Of a stretch of DNA of 64,000 nucleotides, positions 34,672 to 43,709 are shown piece after piece. The notes below the pieces were generated by a model. The model was not told the DNA's origin, did no database searches, and saw only the letters and a list, made by a program, of their open reading frames with translations. Both the position numbers and the translations under genes were made by a program. The stretch is taken from assembly GCF_023650515.1 (NCBI RefSeq), contig NZ_CP096016.1, positions 3,722,001 to 3,786,000 of the forward strand. The letters run 5' to 3'. Position 1 is the stretch's first letter, and every line of letters starts with the position of its first letter. The DNA comes from Alkalimarinus coralli (lineage in GTDB: Bacteria; Pseudomonadota; Gammaproteobacteria; Pseudomonadales; Oleiphilaceae).

Positions 34672-34696
34672 AATTAATCGGAATTACCGATTAATT
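34672..34696. promoter_or_regulatory. 25-bp dyad, candidate FinR-type operator
   Basis: AATTAATCGG, five bases (AATTA), then CCGATTAATT: a perfect 10-bp inverted repeat in the regulator/fpr divergent gap, 28 bp before the regulator start. It is the only such symmetric site there, so the LysR protein is expected to bind it. Confidence 0.6.
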
Positions 34697-34820
34697 TAAT
34701 TGATAAAACCTGTTTCACAGATAGATTATCCAGAGCGTATAGTTGATGCAACTAAAAACTCAACGCAACTGACGACAAAACATTTGCCTATCGCTACAGC
34801 AACCAAACTGGAAAGGAAAA

Positions 34821-35594
34821 ATGGCTGGATTTGTAAAAGAAAAGGTAACAAGCGTTCATCACTGGAATGACACCCTGTTTAGCTTTAAAACAAGCCGAGA
34901 CCCTGCATTCCGTTTTAAAAACGGCCATTTCATCATGATCGGCCTCGAGCAGGAAGGGCGACCACTGATGCGTGCATACAGTATCGCCAGCGCCAACTAT
35001 GAAGAGGAATTGGAATTCTTCAGCATCAAAGTGCAAGACGGCCCACTCACCTCTAAATTGCAGAAAATACAAGTGGGTGATGAGATTCTTATGAGCCGCA
35101 AGCCAACCGGCACACTGCTTATTGATCACCTTATACCGGGACGAAACCTCTATTTAATTAGTACGGGTACCGGGTTAGCCCCCTTTATGAGCATCATTAA
35201 AGACCCGGAGACCTACGAGATGTTTGACAATGTCATCTTGACTCATGGTACTCGAGAGGTGTCTGAGCTCGCCTATCAAGATCTGATTCAGAGAGAGCTT
35301 CCCAGTCATGAATACTTTGGCGATCTGATTCGGGATAAGTTGATCTACTACCCAACGGTTACCCGCGAGCCCTATGTTAACCAAGGGCGTATTACCGAGT
35401 TACTGGATAGTGGAAAGTTGGCGGAGGATATCGGCTTGCCTCCCATCAACCTCGAAGATGACCGGTTTATGATTTGCGGTAGCCCCAGCATGTTGAAAGA
35501 TACCTGCTCAATTCTTGATGCAAAAGGTTTCAAAGAAGCCCGGCATGGTGACCTAGGCCACTATGTGATTGAACGAGCGTTTGTTGAAAGCTAG
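34821..35594 (+). CDS. fpr: ferredoxin-NADP(+) reductase
   Basis: A 257-residue soluble flavoenzyme: FAD-binding barrel with 'RAYSIASANYEEELEFFSI' (the R-x-Y-S motif) at about residues 52-70, then the NADP domain with 'LISTGTGLAPFMSII' and 'MICGSPSML'. It ends in Ala-Phe-Val-Glu-Ser, where bacterial Fpr proteins of the Pseudomonas type end similarly. AAGGA precedes the start. It supplies electrons through ferredoxin and is usually oxidative-stress induced; FinR-like regulator is divergent. It converges with the AraC gene by 6 bp. Confidence 0.93.
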   Translation: MAGFVKEKVTSVHHWNDTLFSFKTSRDPAFRFKNGHFIMIGLEQEGRPLMRAYSIASANYEEELEFFSIKVQDGPLTSKLQKIQVGDEILMSRKPTGTLLIDHLIPGRNLYLISTGTGLAPFMSIIKDPETYEMFDNVILTHGTREVSELAYQDLIQRELPSHEYFGDLIRDKLIYYPTVTREPYVNQGRITELLDSGKLAEDIGLPPINLEDDRFMICGSPSMLKDTCSILDAKGFKEARHGDLGHYVIERAFVES

Positions 35595-35600
35595 ATACGC

Positions 35601-36623
35601 TTATTGGCCCTTTCTGAATTTGGAAGGGGTCGTTCCCGACCAGCGTTGAAAAGCATGATTAAAACTAGCCGCCTCCTGATAGCCAAGGCGGCTGGCAACC
35701 TCTTCGATAGGCAGGTTTGTGGTTTTAAGCAGTTGTTGTGCTTTCTCAAACCGCACACTGTCCAAAATTTTCTGATATGACGCCCCTTCGTTTTTAAGCT
35801 GTCGCCTTAACGTGCGTTCGGCCACACCAAAGGCCTCTGCCACCTCGACAATAGATGGCAACTCATAAGCAAACAGCGCTAGGTGTTTGCGCACTTTGCC
35901 CGATACATGCTCTATCGACTCTGTACGCTTGGCAATAATTTGGTCGCACTGGGCGCGGTAGTAGCTAAACGCCGTCTGGTTGGCACTGGGGAACGGGATG
36001 CTCATATCGGTATTTTTGATCGCTAACCGACAATAGGGCTGGTCAAACTTAACGTCACACTGAAACATCTCTTCATAAGGCTTTACATCGTCGGGTTTAG
36101 GGTATGAAAACCAGACCTCAACAAGACTGACCTCTTGACCGATATTTTTCAGTATGTCTTGTATCAGGCGATAAATGCCTGATACATCTCGGTCAATAAT
36201 AATTCGATTCAACGAACTCGGAAGGGCCGTAGGCTGTAAGCAGAGGGCTGTCGTTTCTGAGCTTAGCTCCAGCCGGATTTCGCCATAAGAGTAACCAATA
36301 CTCTGATACTTGACCCCCGCCTTGCAGGCTTCATAGGCATTATTGCAAGACATCAACAACATTGGGAACGGCCCATAACCGGCCAAACCGAAACGAATCC
36401 CCATCTTGATACCAATCGTCGGGGTTGTAACCGGAGCAAACAGTTCACTCAAGATTTGCAGCTCCAAGGATCGCTCAATCTCTGCGAATGGGTCTAGTTT
36501 TTTAAGCGTAATACCATGGCGCTCAAGCACTGACTGGCAGGAGTAGCCCAGGGACTCTAGGCCATTAACGGTGTAAGCCAGCCCCAGAATTGAGCGTGTT
36601 GTCATTTTGTTTTTGCTTTGCAT
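35601..36623 (-). CDS. AraC regulator with arabinose-binding-like N-terminal domain (OruR/ArgR type)
   Basis: A regulator of about 340 residues with an Arabinose_bd (PF12625-like) N-terminal half ('MTTRSILGLAYTVNGLESLGYSCQSVLERHGI' onwards) and a C-terminal double HTH: 'FGVAERTLRRQLKNEGASYQKILDSVRFEKAQQLLKTTNLPIEEVASRLGYQEAASFNHAFQRWSGTTPSKFRK'. Start codon is uncertain: ATG 36623 (M14 of the long form) or 36605 are both plausible, with no clear ribosome site. Divergent from a flavin monooxygenase 190 bp away, a likely target. Confidence 0.85.
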   Translation of the reverse strand: MQSKNKMTTRSILGLAYTVNGLESLGYSCQSVLERHGITLKKLDPFAEIERSLELQILSELFAPVTTPTIGIKMGIRFGLAGYGPFPMLLMSCNNAYEACKAGVKYQSIGYSYGEIRLELSSETTALCLQPTALPSSLNRIIIDRDVSGIYRLIQDILKNIGQEVSLVEVWFSYPKPDDVKPYEEMFQCDVKFDQPYCRLAIKNTDMSIPFPSANQTAFSYYRAQCDQIIAKRTESIEHVSGKVRKHLALFAYELPSIVEVAEAFGVAERTLRRQLKNEGASYQKILDSVRFEKAQQLLKTTNLPIEEVASRLGYQEAASFNHAFQRWSGTTPSKFRKGQ

Positions 36624-36813
36624 ATTGGCCGAAATTATCAATTTTGACGTCAACCTTACCATATCTTTTAGTTCAATGGCCCACCTATACTGGTTAAAAA
36701 TCAGCAGCAGTCACACAAAATAATAAATGTTAGCGCAGAAGGGGTCACCGGGTGATCGCTCAAGACTCTAGTAACAGTGCGAACAAAGCAGAATATAGGA
36801 AGGATAGTTGGTA

Positions 36814-38370
36814 ATGGCCAAACACACCCATCAAGCTAACAGCGAAGAGTATGATGTCATCATTCTTGGTTCTGGATTTTCAGGCCTGTGCATGGCAATT
36901 AAGCTTAAAGAAGCAGGTATCAACTCATACTTGATACTGGAGAAAGCGAACGAGGTGGGTGGTACCTGGCGTGAAAACACCTACCCTGGCTGTGCCTGCG
37001 ACGTTCAGTCCCACCTTTACTCCTACTCGTTTGAAGGGAACCCGGACTGGTCAAAGTCATATGCGGGATGGGAAGAGATACAGAACTATATCCTGCACTG
37101 CACCCAAAAATACCAACTGCGCTCATCCATTCGCTTTAACAGCGAAGTGAGCGCGGCGAAATTTGACGAAGCCAATGCCCGGTGGAACATCGGTACAACC
37201 GATGGCAAGCACTATCGAGCCAAAGCCTTTGTCATGGGGTCAGGGCCGCTGCATGTGCCCGCTATTCCAAACATAAAAGGCTTGGACACATTCAAAGGCA
37301 AGGTGTTTCACTCGGCCCAATGGGATCATAGTTACGACTTAAAAGATAAAAATGTTGTTTCTATCGGCACAGGAGGCAGCGCTATACAGTACGTGCCCGA
37401 AATCGCCCCCGATGTTAAACGTCTGTATGTATTCCAACGAACACCGGCATGGGTGTTACCTAGAAATGAACGCAGTTACTCGAATGTTGAGAAGCAACTC
37501 TTTAAACGCATCCCACTGCTGAGGAAGCTACACCGAGCCCGGCTTTACCTGACCAATGAAATGCGCGTGCTGCCTATCTACCGCCCTGCACTTGCAAGAT
37601 CACTTTCTCGCTTTGCCAAATGGCATATCAAGAGCAGCTTAAATGACGCAAGTCTGGTGGAAAAAATGACACCGAACTACACCATAGGCTGTAAACGAGT
37701 GCTGATATCTAACAAGTACTACCCGACCTTTAATCGTGACAATGTCGAGCTGGTGACCGATGGCATTGCCGAGATAAAAGAGCACAGCATTATCACTAAG
37801 GATGGAAAAGAGCGGCCCGCTGACGCAATCATTCTGGGTACCGGGTTTATTGCCGACCCGCGTCTTTACATGAAGGGGTTCGAAGTGACAGGACTGAATG
37901 GTCGCTCACTATTAAAACAGTGGGAAAAAGGCGCAGAATCCTATCTTGGTATCAATGTTTCAGGGTTTCCAAATCTATTTCAACTGGTCGGTCCCAATAC
38001 AGGTCTCGGTCACAACTCAATCATCCTGATGATCGAATCCCAGGTTCATTATATTATTGAAAGCCTCAAACTGTTGAAGAAGAAAAATGCTCGCTATATG
38101 AATCTTCACCAGGATGCTTTAGAGTCATTTAATCAGGAAATTGCCGAAGGGCTGGAAAACACAGTTTGGTCTTCTGGCTGCAATAGCTGGTATGCACAGG
38201 AGGATGGCAAAAACTTTACTATCTGGCCGGGCACCACGATGAAATACCGGGCGCGAACCCGTCATGTTGTTGCCGAGAATTACCACTGGGAACCTGCCAG
38301 TAGCAATAGTATTAATGCTCATAGCGAAGAGATAGACTGTAACAAAACCGCCTCCGCCATAGCAAGATAG
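36814..38370 (+). CDS. flavin-containing monooxygenase, Baeyer-Villiger/AlmA type
   Basis: A 518-residue NAD(P)H-dependent flavoenzyme. FAD motif 'VIILGSGFSGLCMAIKL', NADPH motif 'VVSIGTGGSAIQYVPEI' and, between them, the Baeyer-Villiger fingerprint FxGxxxHxxxWD as 'FKGKVFHSAQWDH'. ATG 36814 follows AGGAAGGAT; a TTG at 36808 is less likely. The type inserts oxygen into ketones or hydroxylates long alkyl chains (AlmA-like). The following gene is an ester-cleaving-type hydrolase and the divergent gene an AraC regulator, which together suggest a catabolic module for ketones or alkanes. Confidence 0.88.
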   Translation: MAKHTHQANSEEYDVIILGSGFSGLCMAIKLKEAGINSYLILEKANEVGGTWRENTYPGCACDVQSHLYSYSFEGNPDWSKSYAGWEEIQNYILHCTQKYQLRSSIRFNSEVSAAKFDEANARWNIGTTDGKHYRAKAFVMGSGPLHVPAIPNIKGLDTFKGKVFHSAQWDHSYDLKDKNVVSIGTGGSAIQYVPEIAPDVKRLYVFQRTPAWVLPRNERSYSNVEKQLFKRIPLLRKLHRARLYLTNEMRVLPIYRPALARSLSRFAKWHIKSSLNDASLVEKMTPNYTIGCKRVLISNKYYPTFNRDNVELVTDGIAEIKEHSIITKDGKERPADAIILGTGFIADPRLYMKGFEVTGLNGRSLLKQWEKGAESYLGINVSGFPNLFQLVGPNTGLGHNSIILMIESQVHYIIESLKLLKKKNARYMNLHQDALESFNQEIAEGLENTVWSSGCNSWYAQEDGKNFTIWPGTTMKYRARTRHVVAENYHWEPASSNSINAHSEEIDCNKTASAIAR

Positions 38371-38453
38371 CGGCATCTATACAGTAACCGTCAATACTCA
38401 CAGCCTTAAAAATAAGACCGTAAACGGACACTAACTAAAGGATCGTCAACTTT

Positions 38454-39398
38454 ATGCTCAAGTCAAAACTACTCTTCGTAATATTGCTGATAGGGGTACT
38501 CGGCAGCTCATTATACTGGGCGGCCTCACACTACAAATACGACATTTATGATGCCGCAATCGCCTTTGAGTTGGAACAGGCGCAGTTAGTCTCCAAACGA
38601 ATTAACGTCAGTAATCTTGATATTGCTTATCTGGAAGGCCCCCGCCGTGCAGGTGAAGAAACCGTACTATTAATACACGGTTTTGCTGCCACCAAGGAGA
38701 ATTGGTTACGCTTTGCTGGGCAACTGACCAACCGTTTTCATGTGGTCGTGTTAGACCTACCAGGGCATGGAGAGAGCACCCGAGACTTTTCACTAAATTA
38801 CGACCTGGAAACACAGGTTGAGAATGTCCGTCAGATCACTCAGGCGCTCGGCCTGGGTCAATTCCATATTGCGGGTAACTCTATGGGCGGAGCCATTTCT
38901 GCTTTGTATGCCGCTAAATACCCAAGCGAAATAAAAACCGCGACACTCTATGACCCAGCAGGCATTCATGAAGTTGAAAGCAACCTTGAGAAACACCTTC
39001 ATAAAGGCGAAAACCCGCTGATCGTTTCAGATACCGAGAGCTTCAAACATTTGCTTACGTTCGCAATGGAAAAACCACCCTTTATTCCATGGCCTATTAC
39101 CGAAGTCGCAGCTGAGAAAGCAAGCCAGAAACAAAAAATTAATAGTAAAATTTTCAACGATATTAGCTCTGGAAAATCAGGGCAATTTAAAGCCGAACTC
39201 AAGAAAATTAAGGCCCCTACCCTGATAATATGGGGAACGGAAGACCGCGTTATCAATGTCGGCAACGCCGACATTTTTGAACAGTTAATTCCCAATGCTA
39301 AAAAGATCATTATGCAAGGGATAGGTCATGCACCGATGATAGAAGTACCGAAAGAGTCCGCAAGCATGCTGGCAGAATTTGCGGCTAACCCTGCTTAG
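38454..39398 (+). CDS. alpha/beta hydrolase, membrane-anchored
   Basis: A 314-residue hydrolase with an N-terminal hydrophobic anchor (residues 7-25). 'ETVLLIHGFAATKENW' is the oxyanion part; 'HIAGNSMGGAISALYAAKYP' gives the nucleophile Ser (GNSMGG); 'TLIIWGTEDRVINVGNADIF' the Asp region; 'GIGHAPMIEVPKE' the catalytic His. It resembles the monoacylglycerol lipase/peroxidase-like BphD group. It follows the monooxygenase by 83 bp on the same strand and could hydrolyse its ester product. Confidence 0.85.
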   Translation: MLKSKLLFVILLIGVLGSSLYWAASHYKYDIYDAAIAFELEQAQLVSKRINVSNLDIAYLEGPRRAGEETVLLIHGFAATKENWLRFAGQLTNRFHVVVLDLPGHGESTRDFSLNYDLETQVENVRQITQALGLGQFHIAGNSMGGAISALYAAKYPSEIKTATLYDPAGIHEVESNLEKHLHKGENPLIVSDTESFKHLLTFAMEKPPFIPWPITEVAAEKASQKQKINSKIFNDISSGKSGQFKAELKKIKAPTLIIWGTEDRVINVGNADIFEQLIPNAKKIIMQGIGHAPMIEVPKESASMLAEFAANPA

Positions 39399-39414
39399 CC
39401 GGTATTGCTGCATA

Positions 39415-39482
39415 GGGGCTAATCCAGAACAGGAACTAGCCCTGAATAGGAGCTAGCTCCGTATACAGACTAATCCAGCTTA
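39415..39482. repeat. four 17-bp degenerate tandem repeats
   Basis: Units 39415-39431, 39432-39448, 39449-39465 and 39466-39482 share GG..CTA..CC..A: for example GGAACTAGCCCTGAATA and GGAGCTAGCTCCGTATA. It fills most of the gap between the hydrolase stop and the phosphomannomutase leader. Confidence 0.65.
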
Positions 39483-39562
39483 AGCCAGTAGATTATTCAT
39501 GCTCATGCCATGATATGATTACGACCTCATAGCCGACTGTGGTTAATAAGAAGAGGTATAAA

Positions 39563-40930
39563 ATGGATTTAAGCTGCTTTAAGGCCTACGACATTCGTGG
39601 CAGGATTCCTGACCAATTAAACGTTGAATTGGCCGAGAAAATAGGCTTCGCATACGCCAGCGTACTAAAGACCCAAAGAGTGGTTGTTGGGTACGACATC
39701 AGAGAGTCCAGCCCCGAACTCACCGAAGCATTATGCAAAGGTTTGCGCAGTGCCGGTGCCGACGTATACAACATCGGTATGTGCGGCACAGAGCAGGTCT
39801 ATTTTTCGACCTTTCACTACCAGATGGACGGTGGCATTATGGTCACCGCCAGTCATAATCCTAAAGACTATAACGGCCTTAAAATGGTCATGAAGGATTC
39901 TCGCCCGGTCAACGGTGATACCGGTCTTAATACGATTAAAGCGATGATCGCGTCAGGGGAGTGTGACAATATTCCTGAAGCCACAGGTGCCGTTCACTCA
40001 CTGGATGCGATGGGCGACTACATCCAGCACCTTCTGGGCTATATCGACCTTGATGCACTCAAGCCATTGAAAATTGTCGTTAACCCGGGTCATGGTGGCG
40101 CAGGCATCGTTATCGACGAGATTGAGCGCCACTTGCCCTTTGAATTTATTAAAGTGCACCACAATCCTGACGGATCATTCCCCGCAGGTGTTCCCAACCC
40201 TCTGCTGGTTGAAAACAGGGCCTCAACTCAACAGGCCATCATTGAACACAACGCTGACTTTGGTATCGCCTGGGATGGCGATTTTGATCGCTGCTTTATG
40301 TTTGATGAACAAGGCGAGTTTATTGAAGGTTATTACATTGTTGGGTTACTGGCACAACAGTTTTTAAGCCGCCACCCTGGCGAGAAAATCATTCATGACC
40401 CTCGGCTCACCTGGAATACCCAAGCCGTTGTCACTGAGTTTGGTGGTACCCCCGTAGAAAGCAAAACCGGACATGCGTTTATAAAGCAGATAATGCGCGA
40501 AACCGACGCCATCTATGGTGGAGAGATGAGCGCTCATCACTACTTTCGCTCCTTTGCATACTGCGATAGCGGGATGATTCCATGGTTACTAATTGCCGAA
40601 CTACTGAGCCGACAAGACGCCGCGTTTTCATCACTGCTAAAAGAGCGTATGACGGCGTTCCCTGCCAGCGGTGAAATAAACCGCACATTAACTCAGCCAC
40701 AACAGGTGCTAAAAGGTATAGAAGAGCAGTATGCAGACCAAGCCATTAAGGTGTCACATATTGACGGCTTGAGCATGGAGTTCCCTGGATGGCGTTTCAA
40801 CCTCAGACTTTCCAATACCGAACCGCTGGCACGCCTTAATGTAGAGTCTCGTGGCGATCAGGCATTAATGGAGCAACAGACTCAAGAGATTTTAACTTCA
40901 ATTGAAAGCCTAGATAATTCAATTAGTTAA
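39563..40930 (+). CDS. phosphomannomutase/phosphoglucomutase (AlgC/ManB type)
   Basis: A 455-residue enzyme from ATG 39563 (AGAGG upstream; GTG 39539 is less likely). It opens with 'CFKAYDIRGRIPDQLN', has the active-site phosphoserine loop 'VTASHNPKDYNGLK' (Ser in TASHN, residues about 97-110), the metal-binding 'DGDFDRC' and sugar-binding 'GEMSAHHYF', and the phosphate-binding 'RLSNTEPLARLNVES' at the end. It interconverts mannose-1-P/-6-P or glucose phosphates for polysaccharide or nucleotide sugar synthesis. It ends near a palindromic element. Confidence 0.95.
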   Translation: MDLSCFKAYDIRGRIPDQLNVELAEKIGFAYASVLKTQRVVVGYDIRESSPELTEALCKGLRSAGADVYNIGMCGTEQVYFSTFHYQMDGGIMVTASHNPKDYNGLKMVMKDSRPVNGDTGLNTIKAMIASGECDNIPEATGAVHSLDAMGDYIQHLLGYIDLDALKPLKIVVNPGHGGAGIVIDEIERHLPFEFIKVHHNPDGSFPAGVPNPLLVENRASTQQAIIEHNADFGIAWDGDFDRCFMFDEQGEFIEGYYIVGLLAQQFLSRHPGEKIIHDPRLTWNTQAVVTEFGGTPVESKTGHAFIKQIMRETDAIYGGEMSAHHYFRSFAYCDSGMIPWLLIAELLSRQDAAFSSLLKERMTAFPASGEINRTLTQPQQVLKGIEEQYADQAIKVSHIDGLSMEFPGWRFNLRLSNTEPLARLNVESRGDQALMEQQTQEILTSIESLDNSIS

Positions 40931-40954
40931 AAGGGCTTGTCAAGACACCATAGA

Positions 40955-41035
40955 ATCGGGCGCGGGGCACCCTCGTACAAAGACCTTGGCAAAATGCGTC
41001 GCGACAAAGAAGTAAGAGGGTGCCCTGCGCCCGAT
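40955..41035. mobile_element. 81-bp palindromic element, copy 2 of the ATCGGGCGC family
   Basis: Same 20-bp-type termini as at 28004-28083 with the centre in the opposite orientation (GTACAAAGACCTTGGCAAA...). Its flank CATAGA equals the far flank of copy 1. A duplicated centre piece (AAAGACCTTGGCAAATTGC) follows at 41036-41054. Confidence 0.75.
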
Positions 41036-41135
41036 AAAGACCTTGGCAAATTGCATGGTCCGGTTCTTATTGCTGCCTGCTCCTGTTAAAATCTACCCTC
41101 GCTCCCATTGTTAACCGTCAACATCAGGTATCTCG

Positions 41136-41609
41136 ATGAACTATATAGACCTCTCTGAATATCGCAATGCCTGGGTTTTTCGTCACAAGGATATGCCCGT
41201 TAGCTCCGAAGATCTGGCGCAAATAAAGCCGTTATCGGAATCCAGCGCTATTCAACTCTGGCGGCAACGCATCAGTAAAGAGAGTGACCACCCCGCAGAG
41301 TGGGAGCGCGGTGACTGGGCTGCAAATGAAGATGCCTGGCCTCATAAGGCGTTATGGCAAAAAACATGGGACTCCGCATCCCCCGATTTGCCTGAGTTAA
41401 TTTTAGAGCAGATAGACTGGGCCGATAATGTCACCGTATTCTTCTGTTATGACAGCTACAAAATCATTGAAACCAACTGGGCTGTTTTTAAAAGAAACTG
41501 GAAGAATTTTCTGTTTTTTGACGACGGCCCGCTGTTGATTGCACGCAAGAAAAAACAAGCAATACAATTCTTCCAAAATGGTTCGTTCGCCATTGGAGCA
41601 ATGCCATAA
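41136..41609 (+). CDS. DUF2947 protein
   Basis: A 157-residue soluble protein of the DUF2947 family: 'MNYIDLSEYRNAWVFRHKDMPVSSEDLAQIKPLSESSAIQLWRQRISKESDHPAEW' is characteristic, followed by 'NVTVFFCYDSYKIIETNWAVFKRNWKNFLFFDDGPLLIARKKKQAIQFFQNGSF'. The family occurs in gammaproteobacteria and has no assigned function. Monocistronic as far as visible. Confidence 0.85.
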   Translation: MNYIDLSEYRNAWVFRHKDMPVSSEDLAQIKPLSESSAIQLWRQRISKESDHPAEWERGDWAANEDAWPHKALWQKTWDSASPDLPELILEQIDWADNVTVFFCYDSYKIIETNWAVFKRNWKNFLFFDDGPLLIARKKKQAIQFFQNGSFAIGAMP

Positions 41610-41770
41610 CTTAGTAGACCTATGCCTGGGCCAGGTATGAATTCAGGCTAAATCGCTTATCAGGGTGAAACTATGTACCAAGATATAGGTGCATATACAG
41701 ATAATAACCTGCCAGGTAAGTGGTGTACTATAAGCACTGATAACCAATAAATATATGTACAGGGATCGCT

Positions 41771-42295
41771 ATGAGTTTGTTACCCAAAACCTTTACAGTG
41801 CGTTCAGTATTTGCAAGTTTATTTTCCTTTCTTTTTTTCGGGCTTTCTTTGGCCATGATACTGTTATCCTTCACCCAACTCGCCGAGGGTATTGCAGATG
41901 GACAGGGTTTAATGCAGACCTGCCTAAAAGCCATCAACACTGGGGTTATAGCATTAGCCGTATTTGAGCTGGCGATGGTTATTAACAAAGAGTATGGCGG
42001 CGATGAAGAGAACCACGATGTTATCGTGATGCTTAGACGAACACTGCCGCGATTTATCGGCACTGTTTGCGTTGCGCTCGCGCTTGAGGGCTTGATTATG
42101 GTGATCAAATACAGCCAATTAGATCTGGCCGGTAACCTTTATTACCCGGTCGCTATTATTTCCAGCGCGGCATTCTTGCTAACCGCTTTGGGCGTATTTC
42201 TCAAGCTGTCGCCAGATAAAGCCAACAACCCTGAAGCCGCAGTTATCGCTCCGCATGGGACTCCCGCCCGACCTGCATCTAATGGCTCGGTATAG
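41771..42295 (+). CDS. membrane protein with about four helices, function unknown
   Basis: A 174-residue protein with hydrophobic stretches near residues 10-35, 50-70, 95-115 and 125-148 and a cytoplasmic Pro/Ala-rich tail. 'YGGDEENHDVIVMLRRTLPRFIGTVCVALALEGLIMVIKYSQ' lies in the second half. It has no motif I recognise. The gene stands alone; the minus-strand small gene follows 12 bp later convergently. Confidence 0.65.
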   Translation: MSLLPKTFTVRSVFASLFSFLFFGLSLAMILLSFTQLAEGIADGQGLMQTCLKAINTGVIALAVFELAMVINKEYGGDEENHDVIVMLRRTLPRFIGTVCVALALEGLIMVIKYSQLDLAGNLYYPVAIISSAAFLLTALGVFLKLSPDKANNPEAAVIAPHGTPARPASNGSV

Positions 42296-42307
42296 TTAAG
42301 AAGACGA

Positions 42308-42631
42308 TTACTCTTCGACCCACTCCCACCGGAGTGGTTCACCAAAATCGTCATAGATCATTTTCTTTTTAGGGGTCGAACGCCGGGGTTTCTTTTTGAC
42401 GGGTTCAGGATGTTTGCGAGCCTCAATCGTCGCAACAACATCTGTCAGCAGTGTTCGGCCTTCCTTCGGCTCATCAAAAACAATCGCATTTGACTTAATC
42501 GGGCCATTTTGGTCAAAACGGCCACTCACGCCCCTCTCAATCTGCTCAAGACTTCCTCCCTGTTCAAGAAAGTCTCGCACTTGAGATTCAAGCTCACGCC
42601 TTATTTCTGCTTTAGTGGGCCGTTTGTTCAC
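42308..42631 (-). CDS. 107-residue small basic protein, function unknown
   Basis: Begins at GTG 42629-42631. An N-terminal helical part 'EIRRELESQVRDFLEQGGSLEQIERGVSG' is followed by a Lys/Pro-rich linker and 'MIYDDFGEPLRWEW'. The 'FLxQGGxxExI' piece loosely recalls short transcription-linked proteins in gammaproteobacteria, but not enough to assign. Codon use is like its neighbours, so I take it as a gene. Confidence 0.6.
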   Translation of the reverse strand: MNKRPTKAEIRRELESQVRDFLEQGGSLEQIERGVSGRFDQNGPIKSNAIVFDEPKEGRTLLTDVVATIEARKHPEPVKKKPRRSTPKKKMIYDDFGEPLRWEWVEE

Positions 42632-42759
42632 GTGATTACATCATTCAATTATAGAGGATCCATGTCATTTAGGATGCCATGGGTTGCAAACTAGAATAAC
42701 AGAATCTGTTAGTGAGCTATAGGCCGAAGCTTAGCAGCGGTATAAATTACAACGGGGTA

Positions 42760-43536
42760 TCATGGGCTGGACTCGACCCCATACCGCTTCAATATTTCAT
42801 CTCGTTTACCCGACGCGACTAGATCCCCAAGCGCTTTATTAAACGCTTTTACAAGCGCTTTAGAGCCTGGCCAGGCTTTTGAAAAACCGGCATAAAATGC
42901 TCGGGTTGAACCCACACTGCGATCAATGAAATCAATATTGCTAAATTCGTCTGGGTATTTGCGGATTAAGAACTGGCAGACGCTTACTTCACAAATCGCC
43001 AGATCTACTCGACCTGCTTTGAGCAGCTTGAGGTGTGTCAGCTCGGGTTCGTGCCCTAATGTCCAGCTAACTTTAAACACTCCCTCTTTAGCCGCATTAT
43101 TAAATGACTCGTGATAGTTGTACCCCTCACTGGCGCTCACGATGAAGGGGCGAAGGTCGTCCAACGTATCCCACTGAATAGCACGATCTGCCTGTTTAAA
43201 AAACACATCTCTAATAGCGCTAATGGGGTCAGAAAAATAGAAGTATTTTTCACGCTCTTCATTTCGGGTAAAGGTATAAATCAGTGCGTATTTTCCTGAT
43301 TTGGCTTCTGTAAGAATACGTTTCCATGGGTGGCTGTATATATCAGCCTGGTAGCCCATTTGTTTTAATACTTCTATGACGATTTCTGTGTCAGAGCCAA
43401 CGACTTTGCCATCTTCAACATACTTAAAAGGCGGAAAAGGAGAGACGCCAACGGGAAGAGGTTCACTGGCAATAGACGCGCTAACCGGCAATAAACCAAT
43501 AAGCATCAGAGCAACATAGTATAACGGAGCCAGCAC
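42760..43536 (-). CDS. periplasmic solute-binding protein, family 3 (orphan)
   Basis: A 258-residue exported protein. GTG 43536 is chosen because GAGAGG stands 6 nt upstream; the long form to 43554 also begins with GTG. The signal peptide ends near SASIA-SE, then 'PLPVGVSPFPPFKYVEDGKVVGSDTEIVIEVLKQMGYQADIYSHPWKRI', the family-3 signature, and 'NKALGDLVASGKRDEILKRYG' at the end. 'VDLAICEVSVCQFLIRKYPDEF' has two Cys near each other. No transporter genes adjoin. Divergent from the EamA-type gene. Confidence 0.8.
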   Translation of the reverse strand: MLAPLYYVALMLIGLLPVSASIASEPLPVGVSPFPPFKYVEDGKVVGSDTEIVIEVLKQMGYQADIYSHPWKRILTEAKSGKYALIYTFTRNEEREKYFYFSDPISAIRDVFFKQADRAIQWDTLDDLRPFIVSASEGYNYHESFNNAAKEGVFKVSWTLGHEPELTHLKLLKAGRVDLAICEVSVCQFLIRKYPDEFSNIDFIDRSVGSTRAFYAGFSKAWPGSKALVKAFNKALGDLVASGKRDEILKRYGVESSP

Positions 43537-43709
43537 TATACACCTCTCAGCCACATGCTTCTCTACCTCTCAACCTATGAAAATGACATTCATTCGTTTT
43601 CAGTATAGGGCATGATATAAATACTTTGCTGCAAATTTAACTTATACTAATGTCTCTCTTGCGCAACTAACGCTACTCCCGTAAATAATCACACAACCGA
43701 GTCATATTC

